A DNA stretch of 64,000 nucleotides, from positions 92,199,285 to 92,263,284 of the forward strand of contig NW_026262734.1 of the NCBI RefSeq assembly GCF_021869535.1, written 5' to 3'. This DNA comes from Mytilus californianus. Taxonomy: Eukaryota > Mollusca > Bivalvia > Mytilida > Mytilidae. Positions 1 through 13,583 of the stretch are shown in pieces. The notes below the pieces were generated by a model. That model saw only the letters and a list, made by a program, of their open reading frames with translations. It made no database searches and was not told the DNA's origin. Made by a program: the position numbers and the translations under genes. Position 1 is the first letter of the stretch, and the number at the start of each line of letters is the position of its first letter.

Positions 1-2077
1 TTTTAGAATACATATCTAACTTTTTGTCAATTATTGTAAATCAAATTGAGTGTGATATTGTTAAAACATGTATTTTGGGAGAACGGCGAACGGTGCATAT
101 ATATTGTCTTATGGTCAATGAAATATTTCTTCACAGTACCAAAATTTCACCTATTTAGCAAAAATAAAGTAGCGAAAATCTTGCAAGTTTTCTTAGGGAC
201 TAAACCATTTGTATTTTTTCATTATTTGACATTATGCATATCTTTCAAATCGATAAAATATGTCTAGATATACACAAAACATTCACATCAAATATAAACA
301 GATGAAGTGTTTACTAAGAAACGTCGCTATGCGACGTATCACAAAAAGTCATCTTTTTAAAAAGAGCAAATAAAATATGTTACGAGCATCTATTTCTATA
401 AAAATTAATAGTAAGCATGGACTAATGTCAAATTGTTCTAAATATTTAAAGAAATAAAACAAACCATCTGTTTTTCGATTTATAAGGATGTGAATTTAAG
501 CATGGATGCAATTGGTACTCCTCATTACAGAATCATATGGATCGTTTGGAGGTCTGTTCAAACCCAATTTTCTACGATTCAATATGGATTCAAAATTGAA
601 TTGGTGGAACTATATAGTAAATAAGGATACATATAAAAACAAACACAGAATGGAAACTTTTGTCTAGATCATACATAAACGTAGGTGAAAAAAAGTGTCA
701 AAATAGGTGCAATTTGGTCACCCTCACGTTATCTATATAATACCAAAGGAAAGATTTTTCAGGATTTACTGAAAAAGCGTAGCTCAAATTGAAAGAATAT
801 AGCTAAGATTCTGGAGGTTGAGCTTGTATTAGAATACAAAATATCCTTTAAGCATTTATTTAAAAACATTATTGCATTTATTTACAAATTCATTTTGTAA
901 GCAATTTTGAAAACAACATTTCCCACCCATAGTAAATTCTGAAATGTCTTTTACGTCACAAATATTCATACTAAGTACCTAGATTTAAGGACTATCTAGT
1001 TTTGTTTTTCTGTTGCTAAGTCTGATAATTACTCTATTTCAATATGACTTATAACTAACTATTTTTTTATTTTAATGATACGCTTTGATGGTATTAGTGT
1101 TGTCTACTTTTGAATCGACCAAGTTTAACAGTTTTTGAATTTAATAGTAAGGCCTGTTAGACACAAAAAAAAACCAACTACACGAGGGTGTGGATGGAGG
1201 TTTACAGAATAGAGAATAATGGACAAAAAATACAAAAGAATAGAGAAAATGGATCAAACAAATAAAATATAGAAAATAATGCGGTGCATATATATCATGA
1301 ATAGAAAATGATGGGCAAAAAGTATAAAGAATAGAGACAATTGGACTAAAAAAATAAATAATACAAAAATGAAGGAATCCCCCCATCTATACCCTCATAC
1401 AAGATGGAAATGAATATTATGCCCACATAAAGAAGTACACAGTTATACATAAAAGCGAAAATCGAAAATAAATTTTCGCCGCCAAAAAAAACCCCAAAGT
1501 AGCACCAGGTGTAAATGAGTATTCCGTTCTCCCCCGCATAACAAAAATAGATTTCAACCCCTCCCTCACCGGCCGAATATCAAATGGTTGTTTCCTAAAT
1601 ATCCTCAAGGTATCCTTCATATCCGCATTTGCGCAGGTTGCTTTTTAGTGATATTAAAGATGGATGCACGGTGCACCATGTAATATGATTTACCCTGGTT
1701 ATAGCGAGGACGAAACATGCAGCAGCAGTGACATCAACGAAAATATCTAAAACTTTTATCAAAGATACCAGGCTTATAATTTGTACGACTGACCGGTGGC
1801 GCTCGTATCAAAACAGTTATAAACACTATTTGTTCAATACGTGTTAACTACATGGCTGGTGATATACTCGGGGACAATCAATTAAAGTACTAAAAATACT
1901 TTTTGAAAATGAAAATTATGTATGTTTAGTTTTCAGAAAATTAGCAAAAAAATGTAATAGTATTCTTTGACGTTACCATGTAAGAATTCACAACTCCCTA
2001 TCAAGACATTTTAATTATATATGCACTAAAAAAAATGCCTACACTGGACAACATGTGGATCAACAGAAAAAGGATCT
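1..2077. other. Intergenic, no gene seen
   Basis: AT-rich sequence without a recognisable exon. Around 1150-1400 there is a degenerate repeat built from an 'agaataga(g)a' word, read on the minus strand as variants of TTCTCTATTCTTT with CCCAT; the same words recur at 45830-45920 (plus) and 60900-61030 (plus). Around 1755-1815 lies a deletion-bearing, minus-oriented copy of the repeat described at 2270-2430. Short open frames here have no recognisable content. Confidence 0.5.
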
Positions 2078-2508
2078 CGATGGCCGTGTGGTCTTAAAAC
2101 TTCACTAACATGTCAACACTGAAGTTGTGAGTTAGAACCCGCATCCGGCAGGTGCATTTGACGCCGATCTTAATTGCAGAGGAATGTAATTTTTCTCTGC
2201 CGACAGATTTTTTTTTGCATTCCGGCTTTCTCTAACTCAGGAATATATTACATTAAATATATTTGGCAAAACCGTTCTGAATTGTGGGTCCTCAACGCTT
2301 TTCAACTTCGTAATTTATTTGGTACCTTTATAAACCAGATGATTCGAGAGTCACTGATGAGTTTTTTGCAACGAAACGCGCGTCTGGCGTGAACAATTTC
2401 AATCCTGGTATCTTTGATGAGTTTTTTTATTCCACTAATAAAAACTTGCCGCCACGTTATAGCAAAAATGGCTAAAAGAGGCATTAATCATCAACAATCA
2501 ATCATATA
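2078..2508 (+). repeat. tRNA-derived SINE with a nested repeat insertion
   Basis: The left part has a box-B-like stretch (GTGAGTTAGAACCC near 2129) followed by the same body words as the SINE at 5680-5917 (GGTGCA, ATCTTAATTG, TTCCGGCTTTCTC). After TTTCTC the SINE is interrupted at about 2236 and resumes at about 2431 with ACTAATAAAAACTTGCCGCCA and a tail of CAATCAATCA. The interrupting piece is the interspersed repeat carrying GAAACGCGCGTCTGGCGT. The core resembles the V-domain of V-SINEs, which are known from molluscs (RUDI family); that assignment is by memory of the family. Confidence 0.6.
2236..2430 (+). repeat. Interspersed repeat with ACGCGCGTCTGGCGT core, nested in a SINE
   Basis: Runs from about CAGGAATATATTAC to CCTGGTATCTTTGATGAG. 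Its core words (TCACTGATGAGT, CGAAACGCGCGTCTGGCGT, TCCTGGTA) recur at 27320-27500 (plus), 14560-14665 (minus), 27950-28045 (minus) and, in damaged form, near 1755-1815 (minus). No coding capacity is visible. Boundaries are approximate. Confidence 0.6.
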
Positions 2509-2681
2509 TAATAAATGTATATACATATTCTTATTGAATTCAATCAAAAGACAACAAAAAAGAAGATGGCGAGTTTTGTGAAAATTTAACGCAATATGCA
2601 TAAAATAGTGAATATACTACAATTTTTATTTCAAATATATAAAACAAATAAATAAGTCCATAAAACCTTCGCAAACGAACA

Positions 2682-2687
2682 TTTATT
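2682..2687 (-). terminator. Candidate poly(A) signal of the E2 gene
   Basis: TTTATT on the plus strand reads AATAAA on the minus strand, about 120 bases after the E2 stop codon at 2808-2810. Spacing and sequence fit a cleavage and polyadenylation signal; this is inference from motif and position only. Confidence 0.45.
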
Positions 2688-2807
2688 CACTTAAAATGGA
2701 GAAATTTAACAATACAAAACATTCTTTTATAAACAACAGTAAAATAATAAAGTTCCGTCATACAAAGTTAAAGGAAAACAATTTATATAACACTATAGTC
2801 GACCACA

Positions 2808-6632
<3,825 letters not shown>

Positions 6633-6829
6633 TCACAATGGTAATGCATAGCTATCGTAGCTTCCGTATTGTACGTCTGTAATGGAGTCCTCAAATATAG
6701 TATACGCAATGAATTTCATGATAAATATTTGATTTACAAGAGTATAAGAAACGTGTGTATACGTCAATGAGACTACAATCCAAGAACACAAAACAAGTAA
6801 AAGGCAAACACAGTTTTTTCTCTCTCGAT

Positions 6830-7292
6830 AATGGGCCTTTTATAGCTGTCTATGCGGTATGGGCTTTGCTCATTCTTGAAGGCCTATAGTTGTTAATTTC
6901 TTGTTCATTTTGGTCTCTTGTGGATAGTTGTCTCATTGGCAATCATACCACAACTTCTTATTTTTATATTTGTTTATTCAATATGTCTATAACTAAACTG
7001 CCCGTCTCTAAACAAAAACGTGTTTGTGTACATGTCCGAAGTCAGGAGTCTGTAATTCAGTTGTTGTCAGTGGTTCGTGTCTATCATATTTGTTTTTTCG
7101 TAACTTGAAATGTTTTAAATTAGACCGTTAGTTTACTCGTTTGAATTGTTTTACATTTTTCATGTTATAGCTGACTTTACGGTATTGGTTTTTATCATTG
7201 TTGAAGGCCGTATGGTGACTTTTAATTGTTTACATCCACGCCATTTGAACTCAGGTGGATAGTTGTCGTTTTGGCAATCATACCACATCTTA
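6830..7292 (+). repeat. Two partial copies of the retrotransposon tail repeat
   Basis: 6830-6968 and 7025-7292 each carry the terminal block (CTTTTATAGCTGTCTATGCGG or its variant, GAAGGCC, GTGGATAGTTGTC, GGCAATCATACCAC) found at the end of the element at 20680-22217. They are head-to-tail in the plus orientation, separated by about 55 bases. Confidence 0.6.
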
Positions 7293-7404
7293 TCTTATGA
7301 TAATAATGTGAAGATAATTAAGCACCCGATCCCGCTTCATTCATCTGTATTTTTATTTAACAAGCATTCTGTGAGTATTGCCTGGCAATACATAGTCCCT
7401 ACCG

Positions 7405-7835
7405 GTTAAAAATTCACTGTACTGGAACAAAATGCTAACTTGATCTATAACTTGTCATGGTGTAAACTATATAACAAATATCAAGTCAATATCTTCAAGC
7501 ATGACGAAAAAAAATGTGGAAAATTGATTACTTGAGTGAATTTTCTAAGTCCTAGGACCATAACTCTGCACAATATCATTAGACCGGAACAAAATTTGAA
7601 CTTGATCTGTAACTTGTCATTTTAAAACTATATGCCAATTATTAAATCAAGATCTTCAAGCATGACGAAAAAAAGTGTGGAAAACTGATTATTTGAGTGA
7701 TTTTTCTAAGTTCAAGGACCATAACTCTGCACAAAATCGTCAGACCGGAACAAAATTCGAACTTGATCTGTAACTTGCCATGATAAAACAATACACAAAA
7801 TATCAAATCAATATTCTGGGTTATTTACACATTGT
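7405..7835. repeat. 161-bp tandem repeat, about 2.6 copies
   Basis: The segment GACCGGAACAAAATT(Y)GAACTTG recurs at 7582 and 7743, with an earlier variant at about 7421. The intervening words (CTTCAAGCATGACGAAAAA, GTGTGGAAAA, GACCATAACTCTGCACAA) repeat in order. Copies differ by scattered substitutions, so the array is not young. Confidence 0.75.
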
Positions 7836-7869
7836 CCATCTAGTTTTATTTGATGATGCCTATAAAACA

Positions 7870-7950
7870 ATTTCATTCATTTTGTTCTTATTTTACCTAT
7901 ACTGTATATATACTGGTCCTGTTATCATGCCCTCCCAAGTGAACATACCT
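7870..7950. repeat. Isolated unit of the 66-bp repeat
   Basis: Contains TTGTTCTTATTTTACC, TACTGTATATATACTGG and ATCATGCCCTCCCAAGTGAA, the same unit that is tandemly repeated from 8926 to 9427, but separated from that array by about 975 bases. It suggests that an insertion split an originally continuous array. Confidence 0.6.
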
Positions 7951-8925
7951 ATACTGTATATATTACATATGTAAGAGATAAATTTTTCCTGGTAAAATAT
8001 GTCCGGGCGGACACATATTACTAGTATAAAAAGTCAATGGTTATAGAATTTACTTGTATTTTTAGTCCGATGTTAGTAATTAATGTCCCCAGACTAATTT
8101 TCCTAAGAATTCAAGTCCATGTCATTAATATTCCTAGGTAAAAACGTCCATGCCCTTTATTTTAAAAAGTAAATATAAATGTTATGTTTTAATATTGTTT
8201 AAGAGTTGTGTATCAATTCTTTTAATAAAATTTATGTCCCCAGACTAATTTTCCTAGGAAATCATGTCCATGTCATTATATTCCTAGGTAAAAACGTCCA
8301 TGCCCTTTATTTTAAAAGGAAAATTTTAATGAAACAAATTATTTACATGTAAACAATGGAAATTCAATTCTTATGTTTTAATATTGTTAAAGAGTTGTGC
8401 ATTGATATTTTAATAAAATTCATGTCCCCAGACTAATTTTCCTAGGAAATCATGTCCATGTCATTAATATTCCTAGGTAAAAACGTCCATGCCCTTTATT
8501 TTAGAAGGTAAATTTAAATGTTATGTTTTAATATTGTTTTAGAGTTGTGTCCCTAGACTAATTTTCCTAGGACATCATGTCCATGTCATTAACATGCCTA
8601 TAGGTTATAACGTTCATGTCCTTTATTTTGATTGGAAAAAAATAATGGAACTTTCCAATCGTAACTAAGAAAATAAGTTTTTTTTTTTTATTTTCAATAA
8701 TTTTTATAATTCAATAAAAATTACTAGAAAAACAAGTCTTAGGACAATTTTCCCTAGGAAAATAAGTGCCAGACATATTTTACTAGCTATGGACTTATTT
8801 TCTTAGGAAAATTTGTCCTGCATGGAACTTACATTCCTAGTAAAATAATGGTCATGGACTTGATTAACTAGGAAAAAAAGTCTGGCGGACAAATTTTACT
8901 ACCGGACCATATTTACTGTTACATA
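7951..8925. repeat. Palindrome-rich repeat block splitting the 66-bp array
   Basis: About 975 bases dominated by variants of a palindrome of the form GGAC-NN-ATTTTCCTAGGAAAAT-NN-GTCC. CCTAGG or one-base variants appear near 8138, 8250, 8290, 8445, 8474, 8567 and 8754. Part of it (about 8081-8640) is also a tandem repeat of 4 units of about 120-180 bases, with ATGTCCCCAGACTAA at each start and ACGTCCATGCCCTTTA in the first three. The two outer ends contain CCGG/GGCGGAC words in inverted arrangement. No ORF; class unknown. Confidence 0.6.
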
Positions 8926-9427
8926 TATACTGGTCCTGTTATCATGCCCTCCCAAGTGAACACTTTGTTCTTATTTTACCTATACTGTATACTTTCTGGT
9001 CCTTTTATCATGCCCTCCCAAGTGAACACTTTGTTCTTATTTTACCTGTACTGTATACTTACTGGTCCTTTTATCATGCCCTCCCAAGTGAACACTTTGT
9101 TCTTATTTCACCTATACGGTATACTTACTGGTCCTGTTATCATGCCCTCCCAAGTGAACACTTTGTTCTTATTTTACCTATACTGTATACTTACTGGTCC
9201 TTTTATCATGCCCTCCCAAGTGAACACTTTGTTCTTATTTCACCTATACTGTATACTTACTGGTCCTGTTATCATGCCCTCCCAAGTGAACATTTTGTTC
9301 TTATTTTACCTATACTGTATACATACTGGTTTTGTTATCATGCCCTCCCAAGTGAACATTTTGTTCTTATATTTTACCTATACTGTATACTTACTGGTCC
9401 TGTTATCATGCCCTCCCAAGTGAACAC
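8926..9427 (+). repeat. 66-bp tandem repeat (about 7.5 units), open in one frame
   Basis: ATGCCCTCCCAAGTGAA starts at 8944, 9010, 9076 and so on every 66 bases. Because 66 is divisible by three and the unit lacks a stop in one frame, an ATG-initiated 159-codon frame (8944-9423) runs through it, giving a 22-residue repeat that begins MPSQVN. I regard this as a consequence of the repeat period rather than a gene. Units differ at one to a few bases. Confidence 0.8.
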
Positions 9428-10179
9428 TGAAAAATACAAAATACAGGATTAAAATTTTGTTCTTATTTATATCACATTCTTTTTAGAATTTATTTCATAG
9501 TTTCTTATAATCTAGTTGATCGTTTCGCTATATCCATGTTTCAATTTTCGACTGTTCGGAACGTAATACTATGACTATGTAGCTCCCTCCGTCGGAATTA
9601 GCACCCCTCCACACAGACATATATTACACACTTAAAGTGTACTTAAGACTCTGTAGAATTATATATTTGATGTATCATGAACAGCGAAAACAAGCACTCG
9701 ACCACATTCACTTGAATCAAATGTTTTTAAGTACTAAATCCTACAAAATTCTAATTAAAAAATTAACTTGAACCATGTAGCCACGTTAGCTCTATTTTAG
9801 AGTTCTTGCAATACCGTGTATCACATGTAAGTCCGGACGCATGCGCTAAAGCCGATAATTGAACATTTTTACTATATATCCAATATTTTCCCACTGGCTA
9901 ATTTCAATAACACAGTACATTGCACTATAAATAGTCCTCCAAGTTTTACATACTTTTAATTTCACTTTTTCCGCAAATGTATGTCATGCGTTGACTTTTT
10001 ATCAACTGTAAAGTCTGATATCATATGGATTTTAGTAAATACATCATTTCATCCTGTGAGAACTCCGTTATCGGACCACACTGAAAATTTACTTTGTTTA
10101 ACAGTTTGTCATTATTCTTCTTTTTTTTAGCCGTGATGACATTTTGGTAAAACCATTCATTTGAAGTCCATTATGATAC
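9428..10179. other. Intergenic, nothing recognised
   Basis: About 750 bases between the 66-bp satellite and the LTR element. I see no exon, RNA gene or repeat that recurs elsewhere in the window. Confidence 0.4.
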
Positions 10180-10400
10180 TGTAATGTTTTTTTGGTGGTT
10201 ATGGTTACAAATCAGGAGAATCTTGTTGTATCAATGCATGTTTCACTCTGAAGGAAGCGTTGTGTGGATTTAGACGTTTGGCGGGAAAATTAGTGGCCGG
10301 GTCGAAAGTTATAGGGGTGACCGTAAGGGACTCTCTATGCTCCGTAAGGGTAATATATAGAGAACATCCCTATCAAGGAAATAGTGGTATCGACCACGAG

Positions 10401-10408
10401 TATATAAG
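10401..10408 (+). promoter_or_regulatory. TATA box of the 5' LTR promoter
   Basis: TATATAAG about 220 bases into the LTR, the only strong TATA element there. It would place transcription start near 10430 and make the upstream part U3. The same element occurs at 13805-13812 in the 3' LTR. Confidence 0.6.
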
Positions 10409-10570
10409 AGAATGAGAAACGGCACTTGAGGCTGTCGGTTGGCTGTCGATGAGCTGTCATCCTTCAATAGAGCGTACGTCGATATATTAAGTGCTAGAAG
10501 AGCCTTGATATTCAGAGGACACTTTGTACTGGGTACAAAGTGGACGAACACGTTGATAGGATTGACATAG

Positions 10571-10800
10571 CAGACTGTCCCACTCGGAGGACAGGCTGTA
10601 CCAGCCCGCACTGTCTGGTAGTGACAGACTGTCACACTCGGAGGACAAGTTGTACCAGCCCGCACTGTCCGGAAGTGACAGACTGTCCCACTCGGAGGAC
10701 AGGCTGTACCAGCACACACTGTCTGATACAGGCAGACTATACCAGCCAAACTGTCTTTTAGTGACAGACCGTCCCATCTTGAGGACAGGCTGTTTTATTG
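10571..10800. repeat. 54-bp tandem repeat within the 5' LTR
   Basis: Units start CAGACTGTC at 10571, 10625 and 10679 (period 54), followed by a shortened unit and a final variant near 10765. Each contains GGAGGACARGYTGTACCAGC. The 3' LTR has the same array at 13975-14204. It lies downstream of the TATA box, so it would be in the RNA leader; function unknown. Confidence 0.85.
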
Positions 10801-11215
10801 TATTATATTTGTATATATATATAATTGTCCGTTGTTACTTCATATCGGCAAAGAGTCAGTGTGTATATTTTAGTTCATTGTGCATAATATAGATAGTTGT
10901 AGTTTTTAGTATTGCCGTATTGTTTGGACAACTTGGATCCAAGTATTTACTGGAACGTACGTTTAAGATATAAACGCCTGGTTACACGTTACATATTTGG
11001 TGGCTAGCGGTTGGGATTCAAGTTGTCTATCACATAGTATTTGATTGATTGATTTTCATAATCGATTGTCAGTTGACATGAATGTTATTTAAAAGATTAA
11101 AGTAAATCAACCGTGAGGCATAGTTATAGTTCACGGCTGAGTTGTAACACGAGTGTATTATTTAATAAAAGATTATAACACTATAATTGTTTTATTTGAC
11201 TTGCACTATACTGCA

Positions 11216-13495
11216 ATGAATATGTTAAATATTGACGATCAGATTGCTGAAATAAGTAGACAAATACAGTCTCTTAGTGAAAGCACAATGCAACATGGAC
11301 TTGGCTTTATATCTTCTACACCTAAAGATCAGGGTGTACGTACAAAGGTTATTGCAAATAAAGATCATGATCCAGGCGTAGTGACGACAGGGCCGTCTCT
11401 ATCAGCACATAGTGGATTGGCCGTGGGTGATACACTGCCTTTGCCAGATGGGGATATCATATCAAATTCTCACATGAGTAATAGGAAATCCATAGGGCAA
11501 GGTAAACAGTATTTAACCAAAAATCAAAGTACTGCTCATACTGTTTGCTCTGGTTCGAATGATGTTAAAATCAAACCATCAAAATATGATGGCAGTACTT
11601 CTTGGATGGATTACTTAGCACACTTTGAGATGTGTACCCTAGTTAATATGTGGTCTGAACACCAGAAAGGTTTGTACTTGGCCGTGTCACTGATTGGACA
11701 GGCTCAAACAGTCCTTGGTGATTTACCAAAGGAAAAGAGACAAATATTTTCAGACCTAGTAAACGCACTGGAGGAACGCTTTGCTCCAACTAGTCAGACT
11801 GAACTCTATCGTGTTCAATTCAAGGAATGTCGACAAAAAGCAAGCGATACTTTGCCGGGGTTAGGTCAGTCAGTTCGAAGACTTTCTAATCTGGCCTACC
11901 CGACTGCCCCGTTAGAATTAAAGGACACGCTCGCTAAAGAACAATTTATAGATGCGCTAGTAGACTCAGAAATGAGACTGAGAATTAAACAGTCTCGTCC
12001 AAAAGTTCTTAACGAAGCTATACGGTTGGCGGTTGAGCTTGAAGCTTATAACAAGGCTGAGAGTAGAACAATGAAACGTATGGGTCACTTACGACATACT
12101 ACTAGTGACGAACGGACAGAAGCACCTAATAGTCCTGATATGACTGTATCTATGGGACAAATGACGACGTGGATGCAGACGATTGAAAATAATTTACTGT
12201 CCTTAACAAAAGAAATTAAAGCATTAAAGTCCAAAAGAAAGTTCCAACTAAGGTGGAAGACCAATAACACTCAAAGCAACAGAAAAAGGGGTGGTCCTTG
12301 TTTCAGTTGTGGACAAATAGGACATTTTGCAAGAAATTGTCCCAATAATAATCAGAAACAAAGTACGGAGGGAACACATAAGAACAATTTTAAAACGGAC
12401 GGTACGGTTAATACACTGAAGTCTGAAGTTAAATCTTCAAACAATGACAAAGGCGCTGTTATTGTTTCAGCATCAGAAGATGCAGGAATGTTTGTTGAGT
12501 TGAGCATTCAAGATGTACCGGTCAAGTTTGTGGTTGATACTGGAGCTACGCTTACTCTAGTTTCTACAAGAGTGTATAATTCAATTCCTGACTTGTATAG
12601 ACCGCATATGTGTAAAACTCAGTCACAGATTAAGTCCGTCTGTGACAACTATTTAAGCCTCAAGGGGAAGGGTAGTTTTACACTTGATTTTGGTAAAGAG
12701 AAGTTTACTTCAGAGGCCGTTGTAACTGACCTACAAGTAGATGGTATTCTAGGTTTAGACTTTATGAAGAAAAATAAGTGTTTGATTGACGTGTCTGCTA
12801 ACTTATTACACATCGATAACTTTAGGGTTCCTCTAAATTTTCAAGGTACCCAACGTAGAAATGATGACGCATTAAGTAGTGCTCCAGGCAAACCACGTCG
12901 GTTAACATCAGACAGTCAGTCAAACATGAGCAGTGATTGTTCTAAGAGGAAACATAGCCATGTCAAAATCGTAACCAGTCAGATGCCTGACAATGGTAAA
13001 GACTTGACTTTAAATGAGTTACAATCGAATGACTCGGACCTTAAACGTGTTAAGCGGTGGCTGACAGAGGGTCAAAGGTCACAATACAATGAGGTATCCA
13101 GTAAGGGATATTTTCTTAGGTCATTATGGAGTCAGTTTGGTTGTTTAGAGGTCCACGGTGATGTAGTAGTTAGACGCCACGACGACCGGGAACGGAACAT
13201 TGTGAAATTACAAGCGGTAATTCCAATGTCGGAGCGCAAGCAAGTATTAGAATACTGCCATGACACAGAGTATGCTGGTCACTTAGGTACGCATAAGACT
13301 CTTGATAAAATACGCCAGTCTTTCTATTGGCCTGGTTTGCAATCTGAAGTGAGAGCATATGTCAATAGTTGCACTAAGTGCAAGAGGAAAAAACGCCCAA
13401 TGAAAAGGAAGCGTGCCTCAATAAGATTAGAGGAGGACAATGGTCATCACGAGAGTAAGAGACCAGCCTGGATGGCTGATTATGTAAATAAGTAA
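11216..13495 (+). CDS. Gag-protease-integrase zinc finger polyprotein of the LTR element
   Basis: One uninterrupted frame of 759 codons from the first in-frame ATG (11216). Upstream codons are open to 11153 but begin with GTG, and a short upstream ATG frame exists near 11079. In order: a Ty3-type gag capsid-like region (about residues 110-290), a CX2CX4HX4C zinc knuckle (coding 12299 onward), a retropepsin-like aspartic protease with DTGA (Asp codon at 12536) and a later GLDF, a linker, then the H2C2 zinc-binding N-terminus of integrase (first His codons near 13259-13290, CTKC near 13371), ending shortly after. Reverse transcriptase, RNase H and the DDE core are missing from between and after these parts, yet the frame is kept. 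Gag would form particles and bind RNA; protease could process the product. Lack of stops plus identical LTRs suggests recent mobilisation. Confidence 0.9.
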   Translation: MNMLNIDDQIAEISRQIQSLSESTMQHGLGFISSTPKDQGVRTKVIANKDHDPGVVTTGPSLSAHSGLAVGDTLPLPDGDIISNSHMSNRKSIGQGKQYLTKNQSTAHTVCSGSNDVKIKPSKYDGSTSWMDYLAHFEMCTLVNMWSEHQKGLYLAVSLIGQAQTVLGDLPKEKRQIFSDLVNALEERFAPTSQTELYRVQFKECRQKASDTLPGLGQSVRRLSNLAYPTAPLELKDTLAKEQFIDALVDSEMRLRIKQSRPKVLNEAIRLAVELEAYNKAESRTMKRMGHLRHTTSDERTEAPNSPDMTVSMGQMTTWMQTIENNLLSLTKEIKALKSKRKFQLRWKTNNTQSNRKRGGPCFSCGQIGHFARNCPNNNQKQSTEGTHKNNFKTDGTVNTLKSEVKSSNNDKGAVIVSASEDAGMFVELSIQDVPVKFVVDTGATLTLVSTRVYNSIPDLYRPHMCKTQSQIKSVCDNYLSLKGKGSFTLDFGKEKFTSEAVVTDLQVDGILGLDFMKKNKCLIDVSANLLHIDNFRVPLNFQGTQRRNDDALSSAPGKPRRLTSDSQSNMSSDCSKRKHSHVKIVTSQMPDNGKDLTLNELQSNDSDLKRVKRWLTEGQRSQYNEVSSKGYFLRSLWSQFGCLEVHGDVVVRRHDDRERNIVKLQAVIPMSERKQVLEYCHDTEYAGHLGTHKTLDKIRQSFYWPGLQSEVRAYVNSCTKCKRKKRPMKRKRASIRLEEDNGHHESKRPAWMADYVNK

Positions 13496-13583
13496 AATTC
13501 AGATTGTGTATAAATGTTGTTGAATTAAATTTTGTAATTTTAAATGTATCATGCGGGACGCATGTAGATTGAGGCGTGGGTTA

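Larger units (their letters stand above)
10180..10993 (+). repeat. 5' LTR
   Basis: 814 bases bounded by TG and CA. It contains a TATA box (10401-10408) and an internal tandem repeat of 54 bases (10571-10800). No clean AATAAA was seen, so the R/U5 border is undefined. The frames open in both directions through the 54-bp repeats are by-products of its period. Confidence 0.93.

Noticed and set aside
8944..9423. 159-codon ORF as a membrane-protein gene
   Set aside because: It is made entirely of a 66-bp satellite unit whose length is a multiple of three; no other gene features surround it.
10309..10749. 146-codon minus-strand ORF in the LTR (and its copy at 13713-14153)
   Set aside because: It is antisense through the 54-bp tandem repeat of the LTR; openness follows from the repeat period, and it occurs identically in both LTRs.
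10994..11030. Named tRNA primer-binding site after the 5' LTR
   Set aside because: TGGTGGCTAGCGG looks plausible, but its complement did not fit a tRNA 3' end with correct arm lengths, so no primer is named.
11153..11215. Upstream start of the LTR-element ORF
   Set aside because: The frame is open from 11153, but the codon there is GTG; the first in-frame ATG is at 11216.
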